Source: Phycisphaeraceae bacterium (lineage in GTDB: Bacteria > Planctomycetota > Phycisphaerae > Phycisphaerales > UBA1924). From it: a DNA stretch of 46,333 bases. A program made the translations under genes and the position numbers. The notes below the pieces were generated by a model. That model did not search any database, was not told the DNA's origin, and worked only from the letters and a program-made list of their open reading frames with translations. The stretch is taken from assembly GCA_026126345.1 (NCBI GenBank), contig JAHCJH010000009.1:1-46333 (forward strand), given 5' to 3'. Shown piece by piece: positions 28,131 to 36,223 of the stretch (the first letter of the stretch is position 1; every line of letters begins with the position of its first letter).

Positions 28131-29363
28131 CTAGCCGACGTGCCTCGGGTCGAAGGCGTCCTGCAGCGCATCGCTGACTATGTTGAAGGCCAATACGAGG
28201 GCGAACATGAAGACGGTGGCGGCGCCGATCTGCCAGTAGACGCCGTTGATCACCTCCTGGGTGCTCTCCTGGATCATGCGGCCCCAGGAGGGGCCGACCT
28301 TGACGCCCAGGCCGAGGAACGAAAGGATCACCTCGAACTTGATCGCCGCGATGAACAGCAGCGACATGTTGATGAAGATCAGGTGCGCCGTGTTCGGGAT
28401 GACGTGGCGCAGCAGGATGCGGGCGCGCCCGAAGCCCATCGCCCGGCCCGCCTGCACGTATTCCAGTTCTTTGATCTTCAGCACCTCGCCCCGGATCACC
28501 CGGCACGGGCCGATCCAGAATTCCAGGCACATGGCGGCGTACACCGGCACCAGCGCCAACCACGGGTTGGAAGCCTTGTCGAACTCGCTGCCGCTGAAGG
28601 CGTACACCAGCACCGCCAGAAGGATCAACTCGGGGATGCTCGAGAGCGTGGAATAGACCCAGACGATCGCGGCGTCGATCCAGCCGCCGTAGTACGCCGC
28701 GGCGGCGCCCAGCAGCGTGCCCACCGCGACCGCGATGACCGCGACGACGATGCCGACCTGCAGGGCGACTTTGATGGAGTAGACGGCCCGCAGGAACACG
28801 CTGCGGCCCTGGCGGTCGGTGCCGAGCGAGAGCGACACGCTCTGAACGAAGCGGTCCCAGCCCGACAGCGGGGCCCAGAGCGTCGCGACCTTGGCCTCGA
28901 GCGCCGCCACGAGCGACGGCGCGCCGGGGTCGGCGTCGAGGTCGTCGATTTTCTCCAGGTCGCGGTACATGGCGCGGGCGTCGCGCACGATGGCCCGGGT
29001 GTCTTCCAGCGGGCGATCGGCGAGCACCAGACGACCGTACCGCACCGACCGCAGGCCGTCCTCGCCGGCGCGGGCCGCGCGGGTGACTTCCTCGATCAGG
29101 GCCCGGCAGGCCTCGGCCCGCCGTTCGACCGTGGGCGCGGCGGTCCACCCGGGCAGCGCGACGGGCGCGACCGGCAACTCAACCTGCTGGAGCGACAGGC
29201 CGACGCGTCCGGGGAAGACCTCGCCGAGGACTACCCAGAAGCCGACCAGGAAGTAGAGCACGATGACGCCCAGCGCGCCGACCGCGATGCGGTTGCGCAG
29301 GAACTTGCGCGTGCCCCGGGCGGCCAGCGCGGACCGTGCTGCGGCTGCGGCGCGGGCGATCAT
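28131..29363 (-). CDS. oppC: Oligopeptide ABC transporter permease OppC with long periplasmic insert
   Basis: 410-residue permease, longer than the usual roughly 300. The start ATG at 29363 overlaps the oppB stop by 4 bp. TM1 is at about residues 27-51 (IAVGALGVIVLYFLVGFW). The canonical post-TM1 motif LGTDRQGRSVFLRAVYS comes only at about residue 177, so some 60-80 extra, mostly helical, charged residues (for example RRAEACRALIEEVTRAARAG) sit in the first periplasmic loop. The remaining helices and the cytoplasmic EAA-like loop (QAGRAMGFGRARILLRHVIPN) are normal. The insert would lie on the binding-protein side and may contact OppA. Confidence 0.92.
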   Translation of the reverse strand: MIARAAAAARSALAARGTRKFLRNRIAVGALGVIVLYFLVGFWVVLGEVFPGRVGLSLQQVELPVAPVALPGWTAAPTVERRAEACRALIEEVTRAARAGEDGLRSVRYGRLVLADRPLEDTRAIVRDARAMYRDLEKIDDLDADPGAPSLVAALEAKVATLWAPLSGWDRFVQSVSLSLGTDRQGRSVFLRAVYSIKVALQVGIVVAVIAVAVGTLLGAAAAYYGGWIDAAIVWVYSTLSSIPELILLAVLVYAFSGSEFDKASNPWLALVPVYAAMCLEFWIGPCRVIRGEVLKIKELEYVQAGRAMGFGRARILLRHVIPNTAHLIFINMSLLFIAAIKFEVILSFLGLGVKVGPSWGRMIQESTQEVINGVYWQIGAATVFMFALVLAFNIVSDALQDAFDPRHVG

Positions 29364-30328
29364 GCGAGCCTCACCCGGGGATCGACCAGCGCGTAGAGCA
29401 CGTCGGTCAGGATGTTGGTGACGATGAACAGCAGGGCGAAGACGGCGGTGAACGCCTGGATGATGGGGAAGTCCTTGTTGCCCAGGGCGTCGATCAGCAG
29501 CTTGCCCATGCCCGGGATGCGGAACTGGTACTCCATGACGATGGAGCCCGTCACCAGGAAGGGCACGGTGATCATGATCCGGGTGATCACCGGGATCATG
29601 GCGTTCTTGAGCATGTGGACGAACATGATGCGCGCCCGCCCGGCGCCCTTGGCGCGGGCCGTGGTCACGTAGTCGCGCCCGGTCTCCTCCACGAACACCG
29701 CCCGGTAGAAACGGGCGTCGTAGCCCATGCCCACCACCACGCCGATGAGCACGGGCAACGCGCAGTACGTCACCCAGTTGCCCGGGCCCGGCTCGTAGCC
29801 GTTGCTGGCCAGCACCTCGGACCCCGCCAGCGCGTTGATCCACCCCCGGAACAGCGACTGGCCCACCACGATGAACACCACGACGCTGATGCTCATGCCC
29901 AGCACCACGAAGAACATGAGCAGCCTGTCCGGCCACCGGCCGCGGTAGAAGGCCGAGATCATGCCGACCGTGATCGCGATCAAGCTGGTCAGCACCAGGG
30001 TGGGGACCGTGACGGCGACGGTGGGGCCGATGGCGCCGGCGAGTTTCTTGCCGACGTCGTCGGACTCGTACTGCCACGAGCGGTACGGCCGGTCCGCGGA
30101 GCCGAAGTCCAGCGTCGCGATGCGGCGCAGAAAATCGGCGTACTGGACCAGAAACGGCCGGTCGAGCCCCATCGAGCGGCGCTTCAGCTCCACGGTCTCG
30201 GCCGTTGCGTTTTTGCCCAGGTACGCCGCGACGGGATCGTTGATCCGCAGCGCCGCCATCACGATGAAGATGATGCCCAGGTAGACCGGGATCGCGTACA
30301 GCAGTCGTCGCAGGACATAGGTCCACAT
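29360..30328 (-). CDS. oppB: Oligopeptide ABC transporter permease OppB
   Basis: 322-residue inner-membrane permease with six predicted helices. The N-terminus MWTYVLRRLLYAIPVYLGIIFIVM is typical of OppB/DppB. The EAA loop appears as YVTTARAKGAGRARIMFVHMLKNAMIPV, where the ATPases dock, and the C-terminus ends VDPRVRLA, also usual. It overlaps oppC by 4 bp. TAGGCT on the minus strand at 30388-30383 lies 54 bases upstream and could be an internal promoter in the 101 bp gap after oppA. Confidence 0.94.
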   Translation of the reverse strand: MWTYVLRRLLYAIPVYLGIIFIVMAALRINDPVAAYLGKNATAETVELKRRSMGLDRPFLVQYADFLRRIATLDFGSADRPYRSWQYESDDVGKKLAGAIGPTVAVTVPTLVLTSLIAITVGMISAFYRGRWPDRLLMFFVVLGMSISVVVFIVVGQSLFRGWINALAGSEVLASNGYEPGPGNWVTYCALPVLIGVVVGMGYDARFYRAVFVEETGRDYVTTARAKGAGRARIMFVHMLKNAMIPVITRIMITVPFLVTGSIVMEYQFRIPGMGKLLIDALGNKDFPIIQAFTAVFALLFIVTNILTDVLYALVDPRVRLA

Positions 30329-30429
30329 GGGACGTGCGGCCTCGGCGGACGGTGGCGCCGGCGCACGCCGGCGGGGAGCGAGAGCCTAGCGGCCCGGAAA
30401 GGCCGGCGCGTGCCGACCGGCGTCGGCGG

Positions 30430-32346
30430 TCAGCGGGCGCGCCGGGAGTCGTCCACGTCGAGGTACTTCAGCCAGTTGTAGAAGTCCTCGCTGGGCTTGA
30501 AGTTCTTCAGCCAGGGGTTGGAGAGGTAGTACCGCGTGCGGCCCATCGAGCCGACGTACGCCGCGTCGCGGATGGTCATGTCGCGCAGTTGCTCCATGAG
30601 CGCTGTCCGCTCCGGGCCGGGCTTCATGACCAGGATGCGCCGGTAGATCTCGTCGAACTCCGGCCGGTTGTAGTTGAAGTGGTTGGCCCCCGGCGCGGCG
30701 TTGGGGCCGTAGAACATGGCCAGGTTGTTCTCCGCGTCGGGGTAATCCGTGCCCCAGGCGAAGGTGAACATCTGCGTGCGCTTGTTGTTGGTCGCCTCGA
30801 TCAGCTCGGAGAAGTCGACGAACCTGGGGTTGATCCGCACGCCGATGCGGGCCAGCTGGCGGATGAACATCTGCATCTGCTCGGCGTTGTTGCCGCCCTT
30901 GGAGGAGTAGAGCGTGATCTCCGGCAGGCCCTTGCCGTCGGGGAATCCCGCCTCGGCCAGCAGCCGCTTGGCCCGGGCAAGATCGGGCCCACGGTTGGAG
31001 ACGGGCGCTTCGCCGTCGGGCGGGTAGCCGTCGAGGCCCGGGGGAATGGGCCCGTCGTAGATCGTGTTCAACCCGTTGTAGAACGCGTCGTTAATCTCCT
31101 GCAGGTCCATGGCCAGGCAGATGGCCTGGCGGAGCTTGATGCGCTCGGGCGCATAGCCGCCGAGCACCTTGTCCTCCATGTTGAACCCGATGAAGATGAA
31201 GTCCAGCAGCGGAACGGCCTGGGCCACGATGCCCCGGCGCGCGAACTCGTCGCGCAGCTTCTGCGTCCGCTTGATGTACGCCTGCTCGAAGTACTCGGCC
31301 GGCACCTGGACGAACCCGAGTTTGCCGTCCATGAAGTCCTGCCACATCGCCGGGTCGGGCACGTAGAACGTGATCTCGATCCGGTCGAGGATGGGCAGCC
31401 GCTGGCCCGCCGGCTTGTCCAGGCCCAGGGCCGCGTCTTCCGGCATGTGCTCGGCGGGGTAGCGCTGGTCGTAGTAATTCGGGTTGCGGTGCAGGATCAT
31501 CTGCTGACCGGGCACCCAGTCGCTTTCTTCCGCCAGGATGAATGGACCGGTGCCCACCGGGTGCTTGCCCAGCGTGTCGCCGTACCGCTCCACCGCCTCG
31601 CGCGCCACGATGCTGGTCTGGAACATCGACAGCACCCAGCCGAACCGCACCACCGGCCGCTTGAGCACCACCTGGAACTGGCGCTCGCTGACCGCGCGGA
31701 AGCCCTCGATCGGCGCCGCGTAGTCGAACTTCTGGCCCTTGGCCACCCGCTCGGCCTGAGCCGCCTTGTACTCGTCGAGACCGACGATCGTGTCGGCCAG
31801 CACCCAGTAGTTTTCGTACTCGTACGCCGGATCGGCCAGCCGGCGCCACGAATAGAACACGTCTTCGCTGGTGACCGTCCGCCCCTTGCCGCCGGGGAAA
31901 CACGGGTCATCGTGAAAGCGTGCGTCGGGCCGCAGCGTGAACGACCACACCTGTGTGCCGTCCGGGCGGTCCTCGACCTTCGGCATCTCGGCCAGCAGCA
32001 GCGGCTCGGAAAGCTCCGCGTAGTCCTTGGGCCGGTCGACGCGCTTGAGATACTTGATCTGCAGCAGCGTCTCGTACACCTGGCTGATGGCGAAGTTGTC
32101 GTAGGTGGTCGATCCCTTGGCCGGGTCGAGGTTCTTCGGCCCGTCGGTTCGGATCGGGATGCGGGCCACTTTCTGCGGGGTCGCGGGCTGGGCCAGCGCC
32201 GGCGACGCCCCGACCGGCAACACCAGCGCGGCAATCGCCGCCGCGACGGCCGCCAGGACGCCCGGCCGAGCGCGGCCGGGACTGCGATACCAACTGATGA
32301 AGCGACCTGCGGCGACTCCCCCACTGCTCAACGGGACCTGGTGCAT
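30430..32346 (-). CDS. oppA: Oligopeptide-binding protein OppA (SBP family 5)
   Basis: 638 residues from the ATG at 32346. The long N-region is followed by a signal-peptide core (VLAAVAAAIAALVLPVGASPALAQ, positions about 30-53). The mature protein has the family 5 features: IPIRTDGPKNLDPAKG, a long peptide-binding lobe with FSLRPD-like FTLRPDARFHDD, LRQAICLAMDLQEINDAFYNG, and a C-terminal lobe with FTFAWGTDYPDAENNLAMFYG. At about 585 mature residues it is somewhat longer than typical OppA (about 520). It delivers peptides to OppB/OppC. It is divergent from the DUF4097 gene, with 219 bp between the start codons and no clear regulator site. Confidence 0.92.
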   Translation of the reverse strand: MHQVPLSSGGVAAGRFISWYRSPGRARPGVLAAVAAAIAALVLPVGASPALAQPATPQKVARIPIRTDGPKNLDPAKGSTTYDNFAISQVYETLLQIKYLKRVDRPKDYAELSEPLLLAEMPKVEDRPDGTQVWSFTLRPDARFHDDPCFPGGKGRTVTSEDVFYSWRRLADPAYEYENYWVLADTIVGLDEYKAAQAERVAKGQKFDYAAPIEGFRAVSERQFQVVLKRPVVRFGWVLSMFQTSIVAREAVERYGDTLGKHPVGTGPFILAEESDWVPGQQMILHRNPNYYDQRYPAEHMPEDAALGLDKPAGQRLPILDRIEITFYVPDPAMWQDFMDGKLGFVQVPAEYFEQAYIKRTQKLRDEFARRGIVAQAVPLLDFIFIGFNMEDKVLGGYAPERIKLRQAICLAMDLQEINDAFYNGLNTIYDGPIPPGLDGYPPDGEAPVSNRGPDLARAKRLLAEAGFPDGKGLPEITLYSSKGGNNAEQMQMFIRQLARIGVRINPRFVDFSELIEATNNKRTQMFTFAWGTDYPDAENNLAMFYGPNAAPGANHFNYNRPEFDEIYRRILVMKPGPERTALMEQLRDMTIRDAAYVGSMGRTRYYLSNPWLKNFKPSEDFYNWLKYLDVDDSRRAR

Positions 32347-32565
32347 CGGGCGGGCTCCGGGGATACAAAGCGGTTGGTCGGTCGCTGGTCGGTGCCGTCG
32401 CACCCGGACCAGCGCCGGCACAGCGTAGTACGGGCTGGAGCGGGTTCCGGATGCCGCGGAACGGGGCCGGGCCACCGATTCCGGGCCGTGGCCTGTGGAA
32501 ATCGACCCGCCGGCTTCCCAAGGAACCTCCAACCCGAGAGAATCCGGACATCAGGGAGCGCACGC

Positions 32566-33534
32566 ATGCACAGTTCAACCAACGGCTGGATTCCGCGGCG
32601 GACCATGGCGGCCATCGGCATCCTCATCGCAACCGTGTTCGCCGGGGCCACGGGCGGTTGCGTGTGGGACCCCGCGCCGTTCCGCGAGGCCAAGGCGATC
32701 ACGGCCCCAGCGCCGGCCGTCAACGCCCCGCTGGTGGTCGAAACCCGCAACGGCAACGTGTCGATCGAGCGCGCGACGATCAGCGAGCTCAAGGTCAGCG
32801 GCGAGGTGCGGGCGCAGACCCAGGAGCGGGCACGCGACGCCCAGGTCACGGTGTCCAACCGCGCCGACGGTGCGGTGGTCGTCAGCGTGCTCTGGCCCGA
32901 GGGCGAGGCCCGCAACGGCGAGGGCGCCACGCTGAACGTGCAGGTGCCCACGGCCTGGGGCAACGCGGGGGCGACGGTGCGCACCAACAACGGCGCCATC
33001 CGTCTGGCGAAGCTGGGCGGCCCGGCCGACATCCGCACCAGCAACGGCGCGGTCGAAGTGAGCGACCACGACGGCACGGTGACCGCCCGTTCGAGCAACG
33101 GCAGCATCACGCTCGATTTCGTGGAGGGCGCCATCGACGCCGAAACCAGCAACGGGCGGATCACGGTGACCGACGCCGCGGGGCCCGTGCGCACGGCGAC
33201 CAGCAACGGGCGGGTCCGCGTGGTGCTGACCGGCGACAACGCCGGGCCGGTGGATGTGCGCACGAGCAACGGCTCGGTGGCGGTGCTGGTCGGGCCGGCG
33301 TTCGCGGGTGATCTGTCGGTGTCCACGAGCAACGGCGGCATCACGGTGGACGAGGCCCTGGGCGCCAACGCGAAGATCGTGGACAAGGGTCGGCGCAGCG
33401 CCAAGGTGCGCTTCGGCTCCGAGGGATCGCCCGCGGCGGCATCCACGGTCAAGACCAGCAACGGTTCGGTGGAGATCGGCCCCGCACCCCGGGATACGCG
33501 CGGGAACGCCGTGGGCGGCGGACAGGGGCAATGA
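32566..33534 (+). CDS. DUF4097-type lipoprotein with repeated TSNG strands
   Basis: 322 residues. The N-terminus (MHSSTNGWIPRRTMAAIGIL, then ATVFAGATGGC) is a lipoprotein-type signal with a possible lipidated Cys in the A-T-G-G-C box near residue 29. The mature protein is an all-beta solenoid-like domain of the DUF4097 class. The motif T/S-S/N-N-G followed by a hydrophobic strand recurs about every 20 residues (RTNNGAIRL, RTSNGAVEV, RSSNGSITL, ETSNGRITV, ATSNGRVRV, RTSNGSVAV, STSNGGITV, KTSNGSVEI). It is probably anchored at a membrane facing the periplasm. Its function is unknown; DUF4097 proteins in other bacteria accompany regulators, but none is adjacent here. tRNA-Arg follows 93 bp downstream. 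Confidence 0.8.
   Translation: MHSSTNGWIPRRTMAAIGILIATVFAGATGGCVWDPAPFREAKAITAPAPAVNAPLVVETRNGNVSIERATISELKVSGEVRAQTQERARDAQVTVSNRADGAVVVSVLWPEGEARNGEGATLNVQVPTAWGNAGATVRTNNGAIRLAKLGGPADIRTSNGAVEVSDHDGTVTARSSNGSITLDFVEGAIDAETSNGRITVTDAAGPVRTATSNGRVRVVLTGDNAGPVDVRTSNGSVAVLVGPAFAGDLSVSTSNGGITVDEALGANAKIVDKGRRSAKVRFGSEGSPAAASTVKTSNGSVEIGPAPRDTRGNAVGGGQGQ
32974..33480 (+). repeat. Degenerate coding repeat encoding the T-S-N-G strand unit
   Basis: About eight degenerate units of roughly 60 bases in the DUF4097 gene. Each contains AACAACGGC or AGCAACGGC/GGG coding for N-N-G or S-N-G, and spacing varies (about 51-75 bases). It reflects a repeated protein fold rather than a recent DNA tandem duplication. 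Confidence 0.6.
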
Positions 33535-33627
33535 CCGCGAACGGCGAGCGACGAACCGCACGCGGCGAGCCAGGGAATGTGTGCCCGGGTCGGGGGCGGA
33601 GGCCCGGACGGCGTAAACTCCGAGCGT

Positions 33628-33701
33628 GCCCGGGTAGCTCAGCTGGATAGAGCAGCGCTTTCCTAAAGCGCAGGTCGCACGTTCGAATCGTGTCCCGGGT
33701 G
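33628..33701 (+). tRNA. tRNA-Arg (CCT anticodon)
   Basis: A full cloverleaf: acceptor GCCCGGG/CCCGGGT, D arm AGCTCAGCTGGATAGAGC, anticodon stem GCGCT/AGCGC with loop TTCCTAA (anticodon CCT, reading AGG), T arm GCACG-TTCGAAT-CGTGT, discriminator G at 33701. CCA is not encoded. TAAACT at 33614-33619, 8 bases before the 5' end, may be the -10 box. Confidence 0.97.
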
Positions 33702-33799
33702 TTTGGTTGGGGCGCACACGCGGGGCACGCCCGGCCCGGCCCGGCCCAAGTCGCGAGACGCGAGACGATTCAATCCGCGCTCGCCCGTCTGACAGCGTC

Positions 33800-34978
33800 T
33801 TATCGCCCCATCGCCGCCGTGACCTTGCGCAGGGCCTGCTCGACGGTCGCGAAGTGCTCATCGGTCAGGCCGTGGTGCATGGGCAGGCTGAAGACCTGCG
33901 TCGCCAGCTTCTCGGCGACCGGCCAGGGCTTCTGCCCGGCGAGGAACGCCTTGAACGCCGGCTGGTTGTTCAGCGAGCGCGGGTAGTGCACCGCCGTGGG
34001 CACGCCCTCGGCGCCCAGCGCCTTGATGAACTCGTCGCGCGTGCAGCGCACCGTCGCGAGGTCGAGCTTCACCGTGTACAGGTGGTACGCGCTGACGGCC
34101 CCGGCCGTCGCCGCCAGCGGCGCCAGGCCCCGGATGCCCGCGAGCATGGCGTCGTACCGCCGGGCGGCGGCGCGCCGCGCATCGGTCTCGCGCTGCAGGC
34201 GGTCCAGGCGCGAGCAGCCGATGGCCCCGGCCATGTCGTTCATGCGGTAGTTGTACCCCACGCTTTCGTGCAGGTACTTGTCGGTCTCGCCGTGCGAGCG
34301 CAGCAGCTTGATCTTCGTCGCCAGCGCATCGTCGTTGCACGTGACCATGCCGCCCTCGCCGGTGGCCAGGTTCTTGGTCGCGTAGAACGAGTACGTCACC
34401 GCATCGCCGAACTGGCCGATGCCCTTGCCCTTGTAGAGCGCCAGGTGCGCCTGGGCCGCGTCGTACACCACCTTGAGGTTGTGCGACCTGGCCAGCGCCT
34501 GCACCCCGTCGATGTCCACCGGGCAGCCGTACATGTGCGTCGCGGCGATGCCGCGGGTGCGCGGGGTGATGCGCCGGGCGGCGTCGGCCACGTCGATCTG
34601 GCCGGTGGTCTCGTCGGCGTCCACGAAGATCGGCCGGCACCCGCGGGCCACGAGCATGCTGGCGGTGGCGATGTACGACCAGCAGGGCACGAGGATGTCG
34701 TCGCCCCGCTCGAACAGCGGCTCGTAGGCCAACTGCAGGGCGCAGGTGCCGTTGGCGCAGGTCATGGCGTGCCTGGCGTGCGACAGCTCGGCCATGCGGG
34801 TCTCGAGCTCGGCGCACTTGGACGCGGCCCGGAGCATGCCCGACCGCAGAACCTTGTTCACCGCCTCGATGTCCGCCTCCTGCAGGCCCGGCAGCATGAA
34901 GGGCACGGGCGTTCGGGAAACGGGCGTGCCGCCGTTGATGGCGAGCGGGCCGTGAGCGGGGGCGGCGACGGTGGTCAT
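33800..34978 (-). CDS. DegT/DnrJ/EryC1/StrS-family aminotransferase
   Basis: 392-residue PLP enzyme of aminotransferase fold type I. The start ATG at 34978 gives MTTVAAPAHGPLAINGG; the N-terminal GGTPVSRTPVPFM is typical. ANGTCALQLAYEPL forms the phosphate-binding region, DAAQAHLALYKG holds the PLP-pyridine Asp, and SFYATKNLATGEGGM carries the Schiff-base Lys202. MNDMAGAIGCSRL and the C-terminal SLPMHHGLTDEH are further family marks. Members transaminate keto-sugars on nucleotide carriers for surface glycans or act in cyclitol synthesis; the substrate is not evident, and no sugar dehydratase is adjacent. It is divergent from the adaptor operon. The 252 bp between them shows no clear operator. 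Confidence 0.9.
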   Translation of the reverse strand: MTTVAAPAHGPLAINGGTPVSRTPVPFMLPGLQEADIEAVNKVLRSGMLRAASKCAELETRMAELSHARHAMTCANGTCALQLAYEPLFERGDDILVPCWSYIATASMLVARGCRPIFVDADETTGQIDVADAARRITPRTRGIAATHMYGCPVDIDGVQALARSHNLKVVYDAAQAHLALYKGKGIGQFGDAVTYSFYATKNLATGEGGMVTCNDDALATKIKLLRSHGETDKYLHESVGYNYRMNDMAGAIGCSRLDRLQRETDARRAAARRYDAMLAGIRGLAPLAATAGAVSAYHLYTVKLDLATVRCTRDEFIKALGAEGVPTAVHYPRSLNNQPAFKAFLAGQKPWPVAEKLATQVFSLPMHHGLTDEHFATVEQALRKVTAAMGR

Positions 34979-35230
34979 GAGCGCGGTCTCCTGCCCGCGG
35001 GCGCTGGTCCGCGGGTGTTGATGCGAACGATAGCGCCGGCCCGGGAACCGGCCCATGACCGACCCGTCCGCGTCAGGGCTTTGTGGGGTGAGGGTCTCCG
35101 CCCGTTTGTGCGCACCGGGGAAAACGGATCGATCCGTTCGTGCCGTGCGTATCGAACGGCTCGCGGGCGGGCGATTCGCCCGGGGCCCGGTCGGCCGGCT
35201 CGATTCGGGGGATCTTGACGAGCGCCATCT

Positions 35231-36223
35231 ATGATGACCGCCATGAGCACGCGGACGAACCGACACGGAGCACACACGGGCCTTCGGATCGCGGCGTTCG
35301 CCCTGGCGCTGGCCGCCGGGGGCGTCGTTGCCGGCGGCTGGGACGGCCCCGGGCAGCCCGGCGGCTCCGGCGGCGAGACGGCCCGGCCGGCGGCCGGGTG
35401 GGATGAACGGGCCGCGGCCTTCAGCCCCTACCGCTGGATCTCGCGCCCCAGCCGCGACGCGGTCATGGGCTTCACCATGTCCATCGACATCATCGAGATC
35501 CCGGTCAAGGCCGGGCAGCGCGTGAAGACCGGCGACCTGCTGGTCCGCGGTCGCGACGGCGAGGCGCTGGCGGGGCTGGTGGTGGCGCGGACGCGTGCCG
35601 AGAACACGCACGAGGTGGACTCGGCCCGGGCGAACATGGAGCTGGCGGAGATCCGCTTCAACGCGGGCAAGGAAGCGTTCGACAAGCAGGGCATGTCGCC
35701 GGCCGAGTTCGAGGAGCGGCGGCTGAGCCTGGCCGCGGCCAAGGCGGCGTACGAGGCGACGGTGACGCGGGTGCGCGAGCAACGCGAGCTTCTGGTGCAG
35801 TCCGAGCGGCAATTCGAGCGTTTCGGCCTGCGGGCGCCGTTCGACGGGATCGTGGACCAAGTCGTGGTGGACGTGGGCTCGAACGTCAACGAGCAGCAGC
35901 CGGTGCTGCGGCTGGTGCAGATCGACCCGTTGTGGATCGACGTGCCGGTAGCGCCCGAAGAGCCGATCGATCGCGAGCTGACGGAAGGCTCGCCCGCCTG
36001 GGTGCTCATCGATGCCCCTGGGGAGACGCGGGCCCGCCAGGCCCGGGTGCTCTACGTGGCGCCGGTCATCGACGCGGGCGGAACGCTCCGCGTGCGCGTC
36101 GAGGTGCCCAACCCCCGCGGGCTGCCCGCGGGGTCGCGCGTGGCGGTGCGGTTCACGCCCCCGCCGGGCGGCGAGGCGGCCCTGGTGACGCCGGCGCTCG
36201 GCGAGGGGAGCGGCGCCAAGTGA
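35231..36223 (+). CDS. HlyD/RND-type periplasmic adaptor protein
   Basis: 330 residues; ATG codons at 35231, 35234 and 35243 are all possible starts. A signal or anchor helix spans about residues 17-36 (GLRIAAFALALAAGGVVAGG). The adaptor plan follows: first half of the lipoyl domain (IIEIPVKAGQRVKTGDLLVRG, about 85-105), a helical hairpin (about 118-190, NMELAEIRFNAGKEAFDKQG to TVTRVREQRELLVQ), the second lipoyl half (FGLRAPFDGIVDQVVVDVGSNV), then a beta-barrel segment (IDPLWIDVPVAPEEPI) and a membrane-proximal end. No RND pump or outer-membrane channel is nearby. Its stop overlaps the next gene's start (GTGA at 36220). As the first gene of a four-gene set with a second adaptor, an M50 protease and a SecA-like ATPase, it probably forms part of a specialised envelope export complex. 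Confidence 0.85.
   Translation: MMTAMSTRTNRHGAHTGLRIAAFALALAAGGVVAGGWDGPGQPGGSGGETARPAAGWDERAAAFSPYRWISRPSRDAVMGFTMSIDIIEIPVKAGQRVKTGDLLVRGRDGEALAGLVVARTRAENTHEVDSARANMELAEIRFNAGKEAFDKQGMSPAEFEERRLSLAAAKAAYEATVTRVREQRELLVQSERQFERFGLRAPFDGIVDQVVVDVGSNVNEQQPVLRLVQIDPLWIDVPVAPEEPIDRELTEGSPAWVLIDAPGETRARQARVLYVAPVIDAGGTLRVRVEVPNPRGLPAGSRVAVRFTPPPGGEAALVTPALGEGSGAK

Noticed and set aside
24772..28134. A 1120-residue plus-strand open frame opposite the oxidase and oppDF
   Set aside because: It is the complement of genes with intact ATPase and FAD motifs; its own translation shows only Gly/Arg/Val bias.
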